Positions 1 to 7,218 of a DNA stretch of 22,333 nucleotides are shown in pieces (positions within the stretch are counted from its first letter, which is position 1; the number at the start of each line of letters is the position of its first letter). A program made the position numbers and the translations under genes. Source of the DNA: Methanomethylovorans sp. PtaU1.Bin073. Its GTDB lineage: Archaea > Halobacteriota > Methanosarcinia > Methanosarcinales > Methanosarcinaceae. Under the pieces are notes generated by a model. It was given only the letters and a program-made list of their open reading frames with translations, was not told the origin of the DNA and did no database searches. The DNA is taken from contig MVQW01000252.1 of assembly GCA_002067265.1 (NCBI GenBank), positions 1-22,333 on the forward strand, in the 5' to 3' direction.

Positions 1-1
1 A

Positions 2-181
2 ATATGTTCGGGCGATTGTTTAAACCAAGGAGTCGGGTGTGAAGCCACCACCAACACCCTGCTGCGAAGACATCATAAATTGTGCATAACCAACCAACCA
101 ACAAAAGATGTCCTGGATACTACAGGGATCCAAGTGCTTCACATACTCCTTAAAAACAGAAACACGTCTGTTTCTTTATAA
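2..181 (+). CDS. possible C-terminal end of an unidentified ORF entering from the left edge
   Basis: A reading frame is open from the window edge to a TAA at 179-181 (59 codons, no start inside the window). The residues begin ICSGDCLNQGVGCEATTN. I do not recognise the family. A small hairpin (AAACAGA/TCTGTTT, 154-173) overlaps the end of the frame and a stronger terminator-like hairpin follows at 209-240, which fits a plus-strand transcript ending here. The frame could also be chance, because there is no start codon, no ribosome binding site and no clear family motif. Low confidence. Confidence 0.2.
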   Translation: MCSGDCLNQGVGCEATTNTLLRRHHKLCITNQPTKDVLDTTGIQVLHILLKNRNTSVSL

Positions 182-208
182 ATGAACACTGCTTAAGAGT
201 TCATGGAG

Positions 209-240
209 AATACTGAATCAGGCTTATGATTCGTATTTTC
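209..240 (+). terminator. hairpin terminator candidate
   Basis: AATAC plus GAATC (209-219, one bulged T) pair with GATTC plus GTATT (228-237). The loop is about 8 nt and a T-rich TTTC run follows. It would end plus-strand transcription entering from the left edge. Confidence 0.4.
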
Positions 241-333
241 TTTATGCTTTTAGACAACCATAAACATTTCTCGTTCATCCTATACCAAGTGGTATATCCT
301 GATACAGATACTATTTTGAAAATCAGAGGATAC

Positions 334-373
334 AAAATAAAATAAAATAAAATAAAATAAAATAAAATAAAAT
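334..373. repeat. (AAAAT)8 pentanucleotide microsatellite
   Basis: Eight perfect tandem AAAAT units run from 334 to 373 and are followed by AAAAAT. The tract directly abuts the hairpin at 378-411. Read on the minus strand it becomes a long T-rich tail after that hairpin. The short minus-strand frame that covers it is just the repeat translated as Phe, Ile, Leu and Tyr and is not a gene. Confidence 0.95.
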
Positions 374-377
374 AAAA

Positions 378-411
378 ATGCACTGAGTCCGTGAGGACCG
401 GTGCATCTTTT
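378..411. terminator. two-part hairpin with U-rich tails on both strands
   Basis: An outer stem ATGCAC (378-383) / GTGCAT (401-406) encloses an asymmetric internal loop (TGA/CG) and an inner stem GTCC (387-390) / GGAC (395-398) capped by GTGA, a GNRA-type tetraloop on the plus strand. CTTTTT follows on the plus strand. On the minus strand ATTTTTATTTT from the microsatellite follows. A bidirectional terminator between convergent transcripts is the simplest reading; a structured RNA element is possible. Confidence 0.5.
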
Positions 412-514
412 TACAAAGTTCTATCTAATCTTGGAAACAATATAGGCTTTCATTGTCTACAACTTCAGACATTTAAGAAAAATTTAAAAACAATATTTTA
501 ACACTACTCAACTT

Positions 515-547
515 AAAAAGAAGATGACTGTGGGATCCAGTCATCTT
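515..547 (-). terminator. intrinsic terminator of the surface-protein gene
   Basis: A perfect 10-bp inverted repeat AAGATGACTG (521-530) / CAGTCATCTT (538-547) has a 7-nt loop. On the minus strand it is followed by CTTTTT. The distal arm touches the stop codon of the surface-protein gene (547-549). Confidence 0.65.
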
Positions 548-2010
548 TAAGGGCTATAGTATTGTTCCACTATGTCCCTTGAAAGAGAACATAGTTTCCC
601 GTTGTTGTACATGTCAAGTTGTTTGAACAGCGGTTCACCCTCCTTCCATGCCGGACTGCTAGCCTTTATTCCACTGCCCAGTGGGTACTTTTGCATCCAG
701 ACATCTGCTGAATCAATTGTGCCATCGATGCAGGAATGGGTATTACCTACCAACACGTTCAGCTTGGCTGAAACCAATGCCGGGAACATAGAATAGGTCT
801 TATCATCTTTTACTGCCTTTGCCATCTCAGCAATAGCTTGGTCCTTAGTATAGGTCGCACCCCCAATACTAATAGTGTCTACTGGCCATGCTTCTGGATG
901 GTTCATCCAGTAACCAGGAGTTCCGGTACCAGGACCTTCGAAACCGAAGTAGTTGCTTGGATCAGAATCTGTTACCGTTGTAGTTCCATCGTCTGGATTT
1001 ACATAGTCTCCTGTAACAGTACCCAGGTTAGTATACTGTCCTACTACTGTTGCTGTACCTCCTTTCACTGTCAGTGTCTGTGATTCACCTACTGCAAGTG
1101 AAGCGATAGTACCGACTGATCCTGTTTTGTTATCAGTTACGACGACATTGGTCAGCGGTACATTACCTGTGTTTGTAACTACATAGGTCCAAGTAACTGA
1201 ATCAACACCCACTTTGAGTAGTACACCAAGTGGAGAATCAGCATCTTCCCCGTTGGTCGCCTTTTCTATATCTATAGATGGAGCAGCACCAAAGTAATGA
1301 CTCATGTCTGCATCAGATACTGTTGTAGAACCAAAGTCTGCAGAATATTTTGCACTTGCAGTACCTGTGTTCTCATACTGTCCTGCTGTTGCAATACCTG
1401 TTGCTGTCAATGTCTGTGATTTACCTACATCAAGTGAAGCAATAGTACCTATATTTCCCAGAACATCATCAGTTACAAGTATGTTTTCCAGCGGTACATC
1501 ACCAGTGTTTGTAACAACATATGTCCATGTTACTGTTTCACCAGCCAGTACTGTTGGTCCGGTTGGATCATCTGCGTCAATACTGTTTGTAGCCTTTTCA
1601 ATATCAATAGCAGGCTGTACTCCTAGGTAATGGCTTGGATCTATGTCACTTACATCTGTAGTACCATAATATCCTGTTGCAGTAGCTGTATTTTCATACT
1701 GTCCTGCTATTGCAATACCATCTGACACTGTAATTGTCTTAGATTCTCCTGCTGCAAGTGAACCAATAGTACCTGCAGTACCTAGATCAATTTTGTTATC
1801 CTTAACAACGACATCTGTCAGGTCTACATTACCTGTGTTTGTAACTACATATGTCCAGGTTACTGCTTCACCTTTCAGTATTGTTGGTCCTGGCGCAGTG
1901 TCAGCATCCTGATCGTTAGTATACTTCTCAATGTCAATGACAGGATTCGGGGTAAACATACCTGCATCCCATGTAGGATCAGTTTCTCTCTCTCTCCCAA
2001 ATTTGTGCAT
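547..2010 (-). CDS. surface protein, C-terminal part (DUF7507/DUF11-like repeats)
   Basis: This is the downstream frame of a split secreted surface protein. It has three tandem repeats of about 110 residues, each starting IDIEK(Y/A)TN and carrying VTWTYVVTNTG followed by a VVV/ILV-T/K-D strand, ending with DPSHY/DMSHY/DPSNY (about 1938-1609, 1608-1276, 1275-940). These are Ig-like extracellular domains of the DUF7507/DUF11 type. A C-terminal region of about 130 residues starts GTPGYWMNHPEAWPVD and contains cysteines but no sorting motif or membrane anchor that I can see. The first nine residues of the open frame are not the natural N-terminus. True coding resumes at TDPTWDAGMF, which continues the SdrD-like module of the upstream frame. 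The two frames join at the (TC)6 tract 1985-1996. Joined, the protein would be about 765 residues. It probably acts at the cell envelope in adhesion or coating. Confidence 0.8.
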   Translation of the reverse strand: MHKFGRERETDPTWDAGMFTPNPVIDIEKYTNDQDADTAPGPTILKGEAVTWTYVVTNTGNVDLTDVVVKDNKIDLGTAGTIGSLAAGESKTITVSDGIAIAGQYENTATATGYYGTTDVSDIDPSHYLGVQPAIDIEKATNSIDADDPTGPTVLAGETVTWTYVVTNTGDVPLENILVTDDVLGNIGTIASLDVGKSQTLTATGIATAGQYENTGTASAKYSADFGSTTVSDADMSHYFGAAPSIDIEKATNGEDADSPLGVLLKVGVDSVTWTYVVTNTGNVPLTNVVVTDNKTGSVGTIASLAVGESQTLTVKGGTATVVGQYTNLGTVTGDYVNPDDGTTTVTDSDPSNYFGFEGPGTGTPGYWMNHPEAWPVDTISIGGATYTKDQAIAEMAKAVKDDKTYSMFPALVSAKLNVLVGNTHSCIDGTIDSADVWMQKYPLGSGIKASSPAWKEGEPLFKQLDMYNNGKLCSLSRDIVEQYYSP

Positions 2011-2846
2011 GCGGTCATACCCGTGGCTGTGTCAGCATCGCTGTCCTTTTCGTCATCTCCACCCTTGTCCATCGGGCTGAATACATAGCCACTTGGCAAG
2101 ACAAATCCCACTTGGTAATCACCAGGAGCAAGTCCCATGAACATGTAATTACCATTTGCATTCGTTTTTGTGGTTGTAATTGGATCAGTGACGCCACACT
2201 TATAGAGGTTGACAGTCACACCAGAGATTCCAGGTTCACCTGCATCCTGAATACCGTTTGCATTCAGGTCGTTCCATACCAGGTCTCCGAGTTCTGAGAT
2301 GTCTTGTGTTCCACCATCAGGAGTAAAGTATCCACAGAAGGTGAAGTGACTGATTTTGGCAAAATTGTTGGCGTTCTTTGGCCCATAGATACCGTTATCG
2401 CCTTGCGAGTTGGCATAGGTTCCAACATAATTGTATTGCAAATAACCATTTCCTGCTTTATTATTAACCGCACCAGTGTATTTACCACCGGTGACATACC
2501 AGTCAAAAGCCCACGCGCCAATTGCCCCTGAGCAACCAGATGTTAACTGATAAGGAGCAGAATAATGGAGTTTTCCGATTACTTTTCCAGTACTGTCTTT
2601 AATGTCGACAGATCCAGCCTGGAAGTTGCCATCGGTGGTCTCAAGCTTAAACTTCACTAGAGAGCTTCCCTCAGGAACTGTGTAAGTACAATCTGGGTCG
2701 TTATCTGCATAATATGTGGGTATTACTCCTAGCAATGTTGTTGGACACGGATAGCCATCCGTTGCAGTTGCCGATGCCGTCATTACCGTCCCCAGCATCA
2801 GCAGTGTCATCAATATCGAAATTAACAGTTTATCTTTTTTCGGCAT
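1875..2846 (-). CDS. surface protein, N-terminal part (signal peptide, SdrD B-like domain)
   Basis: This is the upstream frame of the split surface protein. Residues 1-28 form a signal peptide (KKDK, hydrophobic LLISILMTLLMLGTV, then ASATA). Next is a module of about 150 residues with paired cysteines, then an SdrD-B/Cna-B-like domain with GDLVWNDLNANGIQDAGEPG and GLAPGDYQVGFVLPSGY. The genuine product ends near residue 287 (NLGERE); the last 36 residues are out-of-frame translation after the GA-repeat slip. Removing one GA unit gives NLGERETDPTWDAGMF, the expected continuation into the downstream frame. The start ATG and the first base pair of codon 2 lie in the end of the IS1-family element, 2 nt after the transposase stop codon. 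Transcription may therefore depend on the IS or on promoters across it. The native 5' region has been lost or replaced. Confidence 0.8.
   Translation of the reverse strand: MPKKDKLLISILMTLLMLGTVMTASATATDGYPCPTTLLGVIPTYYADNDPDCTYTVPEGSSLVKFKLETTDGNFQAGSVDIKDSTGKVIGKLHYSAPYQLTSGCSGAIGAWAFDWYVTGGKYTGAVNNKAGNGYLQYNYVGTYANSQGDNGIYGPKNANNFAKISHFTFCGYFTPDGGTQDISELGDLVWNDLNANGIQDAGEPGISGVTVNLYKCGVTDPITTTKTNANGNYMFMGLAPGDYQVGFVLPSGYVFSPMDKGGDDEKDSDADTATGMTACTNLGEREKLILHGMQVCLPRILSLTLRSILTIRMLTLRQDQQY
1985..1996. repeat. (TC)6 dinucleotide tract at the frame break
   Basis: Six TC units (GA on the coding strand) sit exactly where the surface-protein frame must shift. Five or eight units would give one continuous ORF; the present six give a truncated product. 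It could act as a slipped-strand contingency tract, or be a fixed mutation or a sequencing error. Confidence 0.85.
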
Positions 2847-3581
2847 TGTTAACTAAAGATAGTCAACTCCTTATTTCTGTATTTCATTAATAGAAGAACA
2901 GAGTACTTCAGCATTTCAAGACTCTTAGTATAACACTTTGTCTTTCGTCTCAACCTTGCCAGAAAGTGCCTCAATATGCTGTTATATCCTTCAACAGTAT
3001 ATGTTTCAGCTTTGGATCGTGTATGAATAGTCTTTGGGAGAAACTCTGCATATGCCTTCCAGTTATCAGTCATCACTTTTTCAATCTCTTTCCCCTCTAA
3101 GTGTTCCCAGAGTTTTTGTCCGGTTTCTGTTCCTCTGCTACCAAAAGAGCAGTCGATGAATTTATTCCCAACTCTATCAACAGCAATCCAGATCCAGCAA
3201 TATTTTTTTTGTTCCCGATGTAAGTGTGCATCTCGTCCAGTTCAACTACAGATATTGCATTTTCGCTTTTTAGTTCCTCTAATTCCTGACCAAACTTCTT
3301 TATCCATTTCTGGACGGAAACATGACTTACTCCTAAAATTCGTCCTATTGAGCGAAATCCTAATCCTTCAAGGTAAAGTTGCAAAGCCTGTCTTTTAACA
3401 AAAGGAGAGCTAGCTGTTGATTTGAGCTCTACTGAATAGTTATATCCGCAATCATGGCACTTGTATCGTTGACGTCCATTGACTATACCATTCTTTCTAT
3501 GACTGGAACTCTTACATTTTGGGCAATTCATTGAGAAATATAGGAGTTCATAGTATATTACTATATTTCAATACCAATGCC
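2842..3581 (-). mobile_element. IS1-family insertion sequence, about 740 bp
   Basis: Both ends read GGCATTG inward (2842-2848 and the complement of 3575-3581). Their subterminal sequences are related, ending in ACTCCT.ATTTCT close to the transposase gene at both ends. One transposase gene of the IS1 InsA-InsB type fills the interior. The flanking octamers differ (CTTTTTTC at left, AAAAATAT at right), so no target duplication is visible. Family assignment rests on the transposase. The outer boundaries are my best fit; the right end could instead be set at 3575 (GGTATTG). Confidence 0.8.
2849..3531 (-). CDS. IS1-family transposase, two frames joined by a possible -1 frameshift
   Basis: The first 144-codon frame (3531-3097) carries an N-terminal zinc-finger motif (C3, C6, C25, C28), a helix-turn-helix (GFRSIGRILGVSHVSVQKW) and the first catalytic Asp in VELDEMHTY. 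The frame then breaks at an A8 run (complement of the T tract at 3203-3210). Reading one A twice restores YCWIWIAVDRVGN and continues to MTDNWKAY (second Asp), TVEGYNS (Glu) and the LARLRRKTKCYTKS tail. The downstream part is visible as a frame at 3076-2849. The joined length of about 228 residues matches IS1 InsAB'. In classical IS1 the -1 slip (A6C) lies before the catalytic domain; here it lies inside it. It could be programmed frameshifting or an inactivating indel. Confidence 0.8.
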
Positions 3582-4170
3582 AAAAATATATCAAATACTT
3601 AAATGGAGTGGTTATTGCAAATCCGAATGAAGGTATAAATGATCCTAAGAGATACATTATTAATATGGGTGAAAAAAGTACAGTGAATATATAAATTCCG
3701 AAACGGTCTTTTGTAATCTCGTAATAAGCAACGATGGCAGGATAAAAAATATAAAAAGTCAATATGAGCTGAATGTACCAAAACTGACCCGACGCAGTGA
3801 AATTAAAAATACTATCCATTACTGAATTTAATGTAAAGGCTGGAAATAAACCCAATTGTGTATTTACTATACAGTAGAGTACTGAAAAAATAATATAAGG
3901 GATAAGTATAGACATAAATCTTTTTTTGTAGAAGTCCTTAACTGGTAACTCTGACCTATATTTATTGTACAGAACAAAACCAGATACGAAAATAAACATT
4001 GGTACAGCGAACCTAATTAACTCTTCGATGTACATAAGAGAAAACATCAATCCAGTTAAATTCTTTACTGCGGCTGTATCGTCGGTGGTGTGTATAATGA
4101 GTACACCTATAATAGCTATGGCTCGCAGATAGTTTATTTCTTCGAACCAATTTTTTGAAGGCCTGATCAA
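3568..4170 (-). pseudogene. acyltransferase-3 family membrane protein, truncated by the IS element
   Basis: This is the N-terminal half of an acyltransferase-3 (OafA/NodX-type) integral membrane acyltransferase that would O-acylate envelope sugars. It shows the family's typical opening INYLRAIAIIGVLIIHTTDD, with the catalytic-type His after TM1, then FAVPMFIFVSGFVLY and further hydrophobic segments. About 200 residues remain where family members have about 340-370. The last residues WHWY and the stop are encoded by the IS end. The missing half is not on the other side of the IS. I place the start at the TTG at 4170-4168 because GGAAGGAG lies 8 nt upstream; a TTG at 4188 is also in frame but falls before that site. 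Product function is probably lost. Confidence 0.75.
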
Positions 4171-4497
4171 TATAATTTCTCCTTCCAAAATAATTTAATA
4201 TACTTCCCTTATAACTGCTTAATTTCGCATTAGCATTCCTGTACTTCAGGACCAACTAATAGGGTGTTTGCATATAAAAAATACGGGTATGCGCATATAT
4301 TGAAATTAAGAACTATATCAAAGAGCTTGTTCAAAAGTTATCTCGAATCCCTCTTGATTAATATTTTGGAGTGTAGAGAAACAAAATTATTTGGACTTAT
4401 TGAAATACCTGTTTTCGGTCAGAAACATAATTATTCGAAATTTTTTAACCTGCTCAGATTTAACTAATCATCCCTTCCTTTAACCCATTTGCAGCCT
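4171..4497. other. AT-rich spacer with no recognised gene
   Basis: The region lies between the 5' end of the truncated acyltransferase and the 3' end of the DUF362 gene, both on the minus strand. It should hold the acyltransferase promoter and the operon terminator, but I see no convincing hairpin. A 67-codon plus-strand frame (4264-4467) has no ribosome binding site and no recognisable motif. Confidence 0.6.
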
Positions 4498-5625
4498 TCA
4501 ATAAGGATTCCATTCCTTTACCTCCGGATATTCAGGGAACTTGCCATACCCATAGGTATCAAATAGTTTCCCCCACTCTGTTTTCATGAACTCATCAATG
4601 TGTTTTTTTCCTGTAGTGGGGTACCACAGTTTGTCGTGGTAAAATCCTGATGCAAAGATAAAAGTCTTAAAGACAGGGGAATGGAACAAAATGTTGTGTA
4701 GCCAGTTTATGTTGGCGGTTCCCTTTCTCAATCTTTGGTCCCATTCTACGATAGGACTTTTAGTAGTAGTGAACTTGAAGTTCAACTTTTCTAACTCTTG
4801 CTTATCCATACCACTGATCTCTATCTGATCATAATCGCCCATTCCAAGACCCCTGTCATGGGCAATTCTTATGTAATCGATCTTAAGGGGATCAAAACCC
4901 ATTATTTTAGCTGATATTGCATCGATAGCGACCTGATCATCACTTGCCAGAAGCACATTCCCTATAAAAGGCTCCATTGTGCGGGGGCCGGCTCCATTAC
5001 CACACACGCCGCCATCCATGACCGCAAAGATACCTTTGTGGATCTCTTTCTGGATCGCCAGCAAGTCCACAAGCACCTCATGGATCTTCTTATGGGCATG
5101 ATGCCTGTATTTAGGGATAAGGCCACCAAATGCATTTTTCATGGCGCCGGTGGTAGTAGTGTGACCATGGGTCTTAACAGTAGGCAAATGGATAACATTG
5201 CTCCCGAAGAACTTCTTTGGAACAAGAACCCCGCCAAAAAGATCGTTCATCGCAAGCATTTCAGCTTTAGGCCTGAACGGCACCCACTCGGCATTTGTCA
5301 GAGGGACATAGTCCACCCCATACTTTTCAAGGATGGGAAGCCATTTGTTCCCGTATGCTCCTTTCCATGGATGTGTAACTACCGTCTGGTTTTCCACACA
5401 TGTAATATCCTTGTAACTATCCTGGCGAAGTTTGCTCAATACACCGTCGAGTTGCCAGGGGGGAGTCGAACATGCCGGATAGAACAAACTCCATGAAAGA
5501 TTTATTTTCAAGATCGTTGCGTTGCCTTCTGGAACAGCTGATCTGTAATCTGCCATATCCATCAATTTTTGATAGTCTTCCAATATTGTCTTAGGTGATG
5601 TCTTTTGCACACTAACATTTGACAT
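4498..5625 (-). CDS. DUF362 family protein
   Basis: Members of DUF362 have no firmly established reaction; some carry added ferredoxin domains, but this one does not. Family-like blocks seen here are VIHLPTVKTHGHTTTTGAMK, NAFGGLIPKYRHHAHKKIHE, a GIFAVMDGG block followed by GAGPRTMEP, VLLASDDQVAIDAISAKIMG and DRGLGMGDYDQIEISG. I choose the ATG at 5625 (375 residues) because GAGGGATC lies 6 nt upstream and it starts 22 nt after the stop of the preceding gene. Longer in-frame starts at 5667, 5673 and 5715 would overlap that gene. It is the last gene of the HIT-UbiA-PHP-YbhN operon. A role in modifying the operon's polyprenyl-linked product is inference from context only. Confidence 0.8.
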   Translation of the reverse strand: MSNVSVQKTSPKTILEDYQKLMDMADYRSAVPEGNATILKINLSWSLFYPACSTPPWQLDGVLSKLRQDSYKDITCVENQTVVTHPWKGAYGNKWLPILEKYGVDYVPLTNAEWVPFRPKAEMLAMNDLFGGVLVPKKFFGSNVIHLPTVKTHGHTTTTGAMKNAFGGLIPKYRHHAHKKIHEVLVDLLAIQKEIHKGIFAVMDGGVCGNGAGPRTMEPFIGNVLLASDDQVAIDAISAKIMGFDPLKIDYIRIAHDRGLGMGDYDQIEISGMDKQELEKLNFKFTTTKSPIVEWDQRLRKGTANINWLHNILFHSPVFKTFIFASGFYHDKLWYPTTGKKHIDEFMKTEWGKLFDTYGYGKFPEYPEVKEWNPY

Positions 5626-5647
5626 TTGATCCCTCAATTGATGATAA

Positions 5648-6595
5648 TTAATCTTTATTCGATCCATTTCCATTATTGGGAATGATCTTCTTTCTGAAAA
5701 GCAGGTATACAGCAAGACCTAATACCACTCCGTACCAGAAAGACCCCAGGCGTACAACAAGTGCAGTGCCGATAGCTATAGCCGGACTAAAGCCATAATG
5801 CTGTAAAAAACCCGTGATCGTGACTTCAGCAAGCCCGATCCCTCCGGGGATCATACTCACTCCGCCGGCCAGTGAGGCAAAACTGAAGATGAATGTTGAA
5901 AGCGGAATACTAAGTGATCGATCAAAACCAATTGCAACGAAATAAAACCCGAGGCATTCACAAAACCATGCCAGAACATTCAGAAGAGATAGTGAAATAA
6001 AGATCTTTGGTTCCATCAGTTCCTGGAAAGTCCCATGCATATTCTTAACATTACCAGAGAACTTCTTTGCCTTGTTTTCAATTATCCCAATCACTTTTTC
6101 AGAAATACTCTTTGATGTGATAGAAATGTAAAATATCAAGATGATCAAAAGTAATATAACTAAAAGGTATATTCCTTCCTTATAAGACAAGATCCCGAAT
6201 GCTGAAAGAATAACAAGGCTCAGGACATCGGTCACACGGTCCATTATAACCACAGGCACTGTTCTGCTAAGATCGTCCCCGGAAATATCCTTAATGAGCC
6301 AGGCTTTCCATACCTCGCCAAGTTTTCCCGGGGTTACGATCATTGAAAGTCCGCTGATGAACACAAAGAAATTTTCCTTGAAGGAAAGATGCACACCGGC
6401 CTTTTTCAGGAAAATGTCCCATTTAAGGTACCTAAAGAAGTATCCTATGCTTGTGAAAAGTAATAAAAGAATGAAATAAGGCCAGTTAAAACTCTTCATA
6501 GCTACAGTAAGCTGGCTGATATCGGCATATATGCCCATTGCCACATAGACAGCCAGTGCAAAGAAAATTATAAGGATCGTTTTATTTTTCGGCAT
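5648..6595 (-). CDS. YbhN/AglD-like membrane protein (LPG synthase TM / UPF0104 family)
   Basis: An integral membrane protein of 315 residues with about eight hydrophobic segments. Characteristic motifs of the lysylphosphatidylglycerol-synthase-TM/UPF0104 family are GYFFRYLKWDIFL, SMIVTPGKLGEVWKAWL, VVIMDRVTDVLSL and SLAGGVSMIPGGIGLAE. Relatives include the MprF flippase domain and archaeal AglD, which acts on dolichol-phosphate sugars at the outer face of the membrane. Its start overlaps the 3' end of the PHP gene by 28 bp, and AAAGGG precedes the ATG, so translation is probably coupled. In this operon it is a candidate flippase or transferase for the polyprenyl-linked product made by the UbiA and PHP proteins (inference). 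A second paralogue is at 11355-12350. Confidence 0.85.
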   Translation of the reverse strand: MPKNKTILIIFFALAVYVAMGIYADISQLTVAMKSFNWPYFILLLLFTSIGYFFRYLKWDIFLKKAGVHLSFKENFFVFISGLSMIVTPGKLGEVWKAWLIKDISGDDLSRTVPVVIMDRVTDVLSLVILSAFGILSYKEGIYLLVILLLIILIFYISITSKSISEKVIGIIENKAKKFSGNVKNMHGTFQELMEPKIFISLSLLNVLAWFCECLGFYFVAIGFDRSLSIPLSTFIFSFASLAGGVSMIPGGIGLAEVTITGFLQHYGFSPAIAIGTALVVRLGSFWYGVVLGLAVYLLFRKKIIPNNGNGSNKD

Positions 6596-7218
6596 AATTT
6601 GAGCCCTTTCGTGAAAGCATGGTTATATATCGCATTTCGTTTACCAAATATTTCTATCTGCCTTGCGAGAATAGCTTCCCTGAGATCATCATTGTCAGTT
6701 ATTACCCCTGCATTTCCGACCTCGTTACTGAAATGAGCATCACTCCCTGCTGTGATAGCCAGTTTATGTTCCTTTCCGAACTCAATGGCATCCATGTTAC
6801 TTTTCTGGTAAACATTGCGCGCATTGAACCCTTCCACCCCGTCAAGATATTTAACATCGTTCTCAGTAGGCCAGAGTGCTGATCTTCTCAACGTGTCAAA
6901 AGGATGGGGAACAATTGCAACACCATTCTGATCATGGATCTCTTCTATAACGTCTATGAGATCTGTTGAAATAATCTCATCTGAAAGAAAAAGTCCGATG
7001 ACCTCACCCCTTGATGTCATTACTTCGGAACCCGTTATCACAGTAAGGTCTTTATCCGCATATTCCCTGGTCTTTAGTGCTCCCTTTATTGTATCATGAT
7101 CAGTGACAGCGACCCCATCCAGACCTTTTTTCCGTGCAAGCTTAGCGATCACCTTTGGTTCCATATAGCCGCATTTGGGAGAATATTTTGAATGTGCATG
7201 CAGATCGAATCTCATCAT
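6568..7218 (-). CDS. PHP-domain metal-dependent phosphoesterase
   Basis: A 216-residue single-domain PHP protein. Metal-binding motifs are intact: DLHAHSKYS (5-13), VAVTDHDTIKG (D40, H41, D42), GSEVM (E65), VPHPFD (H105) and AGSDAHFS (D160, H162). PHP proteins of this size are soluble phosphatases or nucleases that use two or three divalent metals. The ATG overlaps the UbiA stop as ATGA, showing tight coupling. Given that the neighbour looks like a polyprenyl-phosphate phosphoribosyltransferase, removal of the 5'-phosphate from a prenyl-phospho-phosphoribose is an attractive substrate guess, but the sequence alone does not prove it. Confidence 0.88.
   Translation of the reverse strand: MMRFDLHAHSKYSPKCGYMEPKVIAKLARKKGLDGVAVTDHDTIKGALKTREYADKDLTVITGSEVMTSRGEVIGLFLSDEIISTDLIDVIEEIHDQNGVAIVPHPFDTLRRSALWPTENDVKYLDGVEGFNARNVYQKSNMDAIEFGKEHKLAITAGSDAHFSNEVGNAGVITDNDDLREAILARQIEIFGKRNAIYNHAFTKGLKLCRKIKRSL

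Noticed and set aside
201..383. Minus-strand 60-codon frame over the AAAAT repeat
   Set aside because: Its N-terminal half is only the translated pentanucleotide repeat; no ribosome binding site and no family resemblance.
378..406. Resemblance to a hammerhead ribozyme (CTGAGTCCGTGAGGAC looks like stem II and its loop)
   Set aside because: The conserved core is missing: CUGAUGA is only CUGA here, no GAAA follows stem II and there is no cleavage-site arm. It is better explained as a terminator hairpin.
572..1630. Several plus-strand frames opposite the surface-protein repeats
   Set aside because: They are antisense shadows of the repeat-coding frame and have no recognisable products.
940..1938. 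Regularly spaced repeats that might suggest a CRISPR or other DNA repeat array
   Set aside because: The periodicity of about 330 bp is explained by three protein repeats in one coding frame, with divergent DNA sequence between copies.
2264..2521. Minus-strand 85-codon frame within the surface-protein N-terminal part
   Set aside because: It overlaps, in another frame, the coding sequence with clear SdrD-like domain residues.
4264..4467. 67-codon plus-strand frame in the spacer
   Set aside because: No ribosome binding site, no motif and opposite strand to all neighbours; kept only as a note in the spacer entry.
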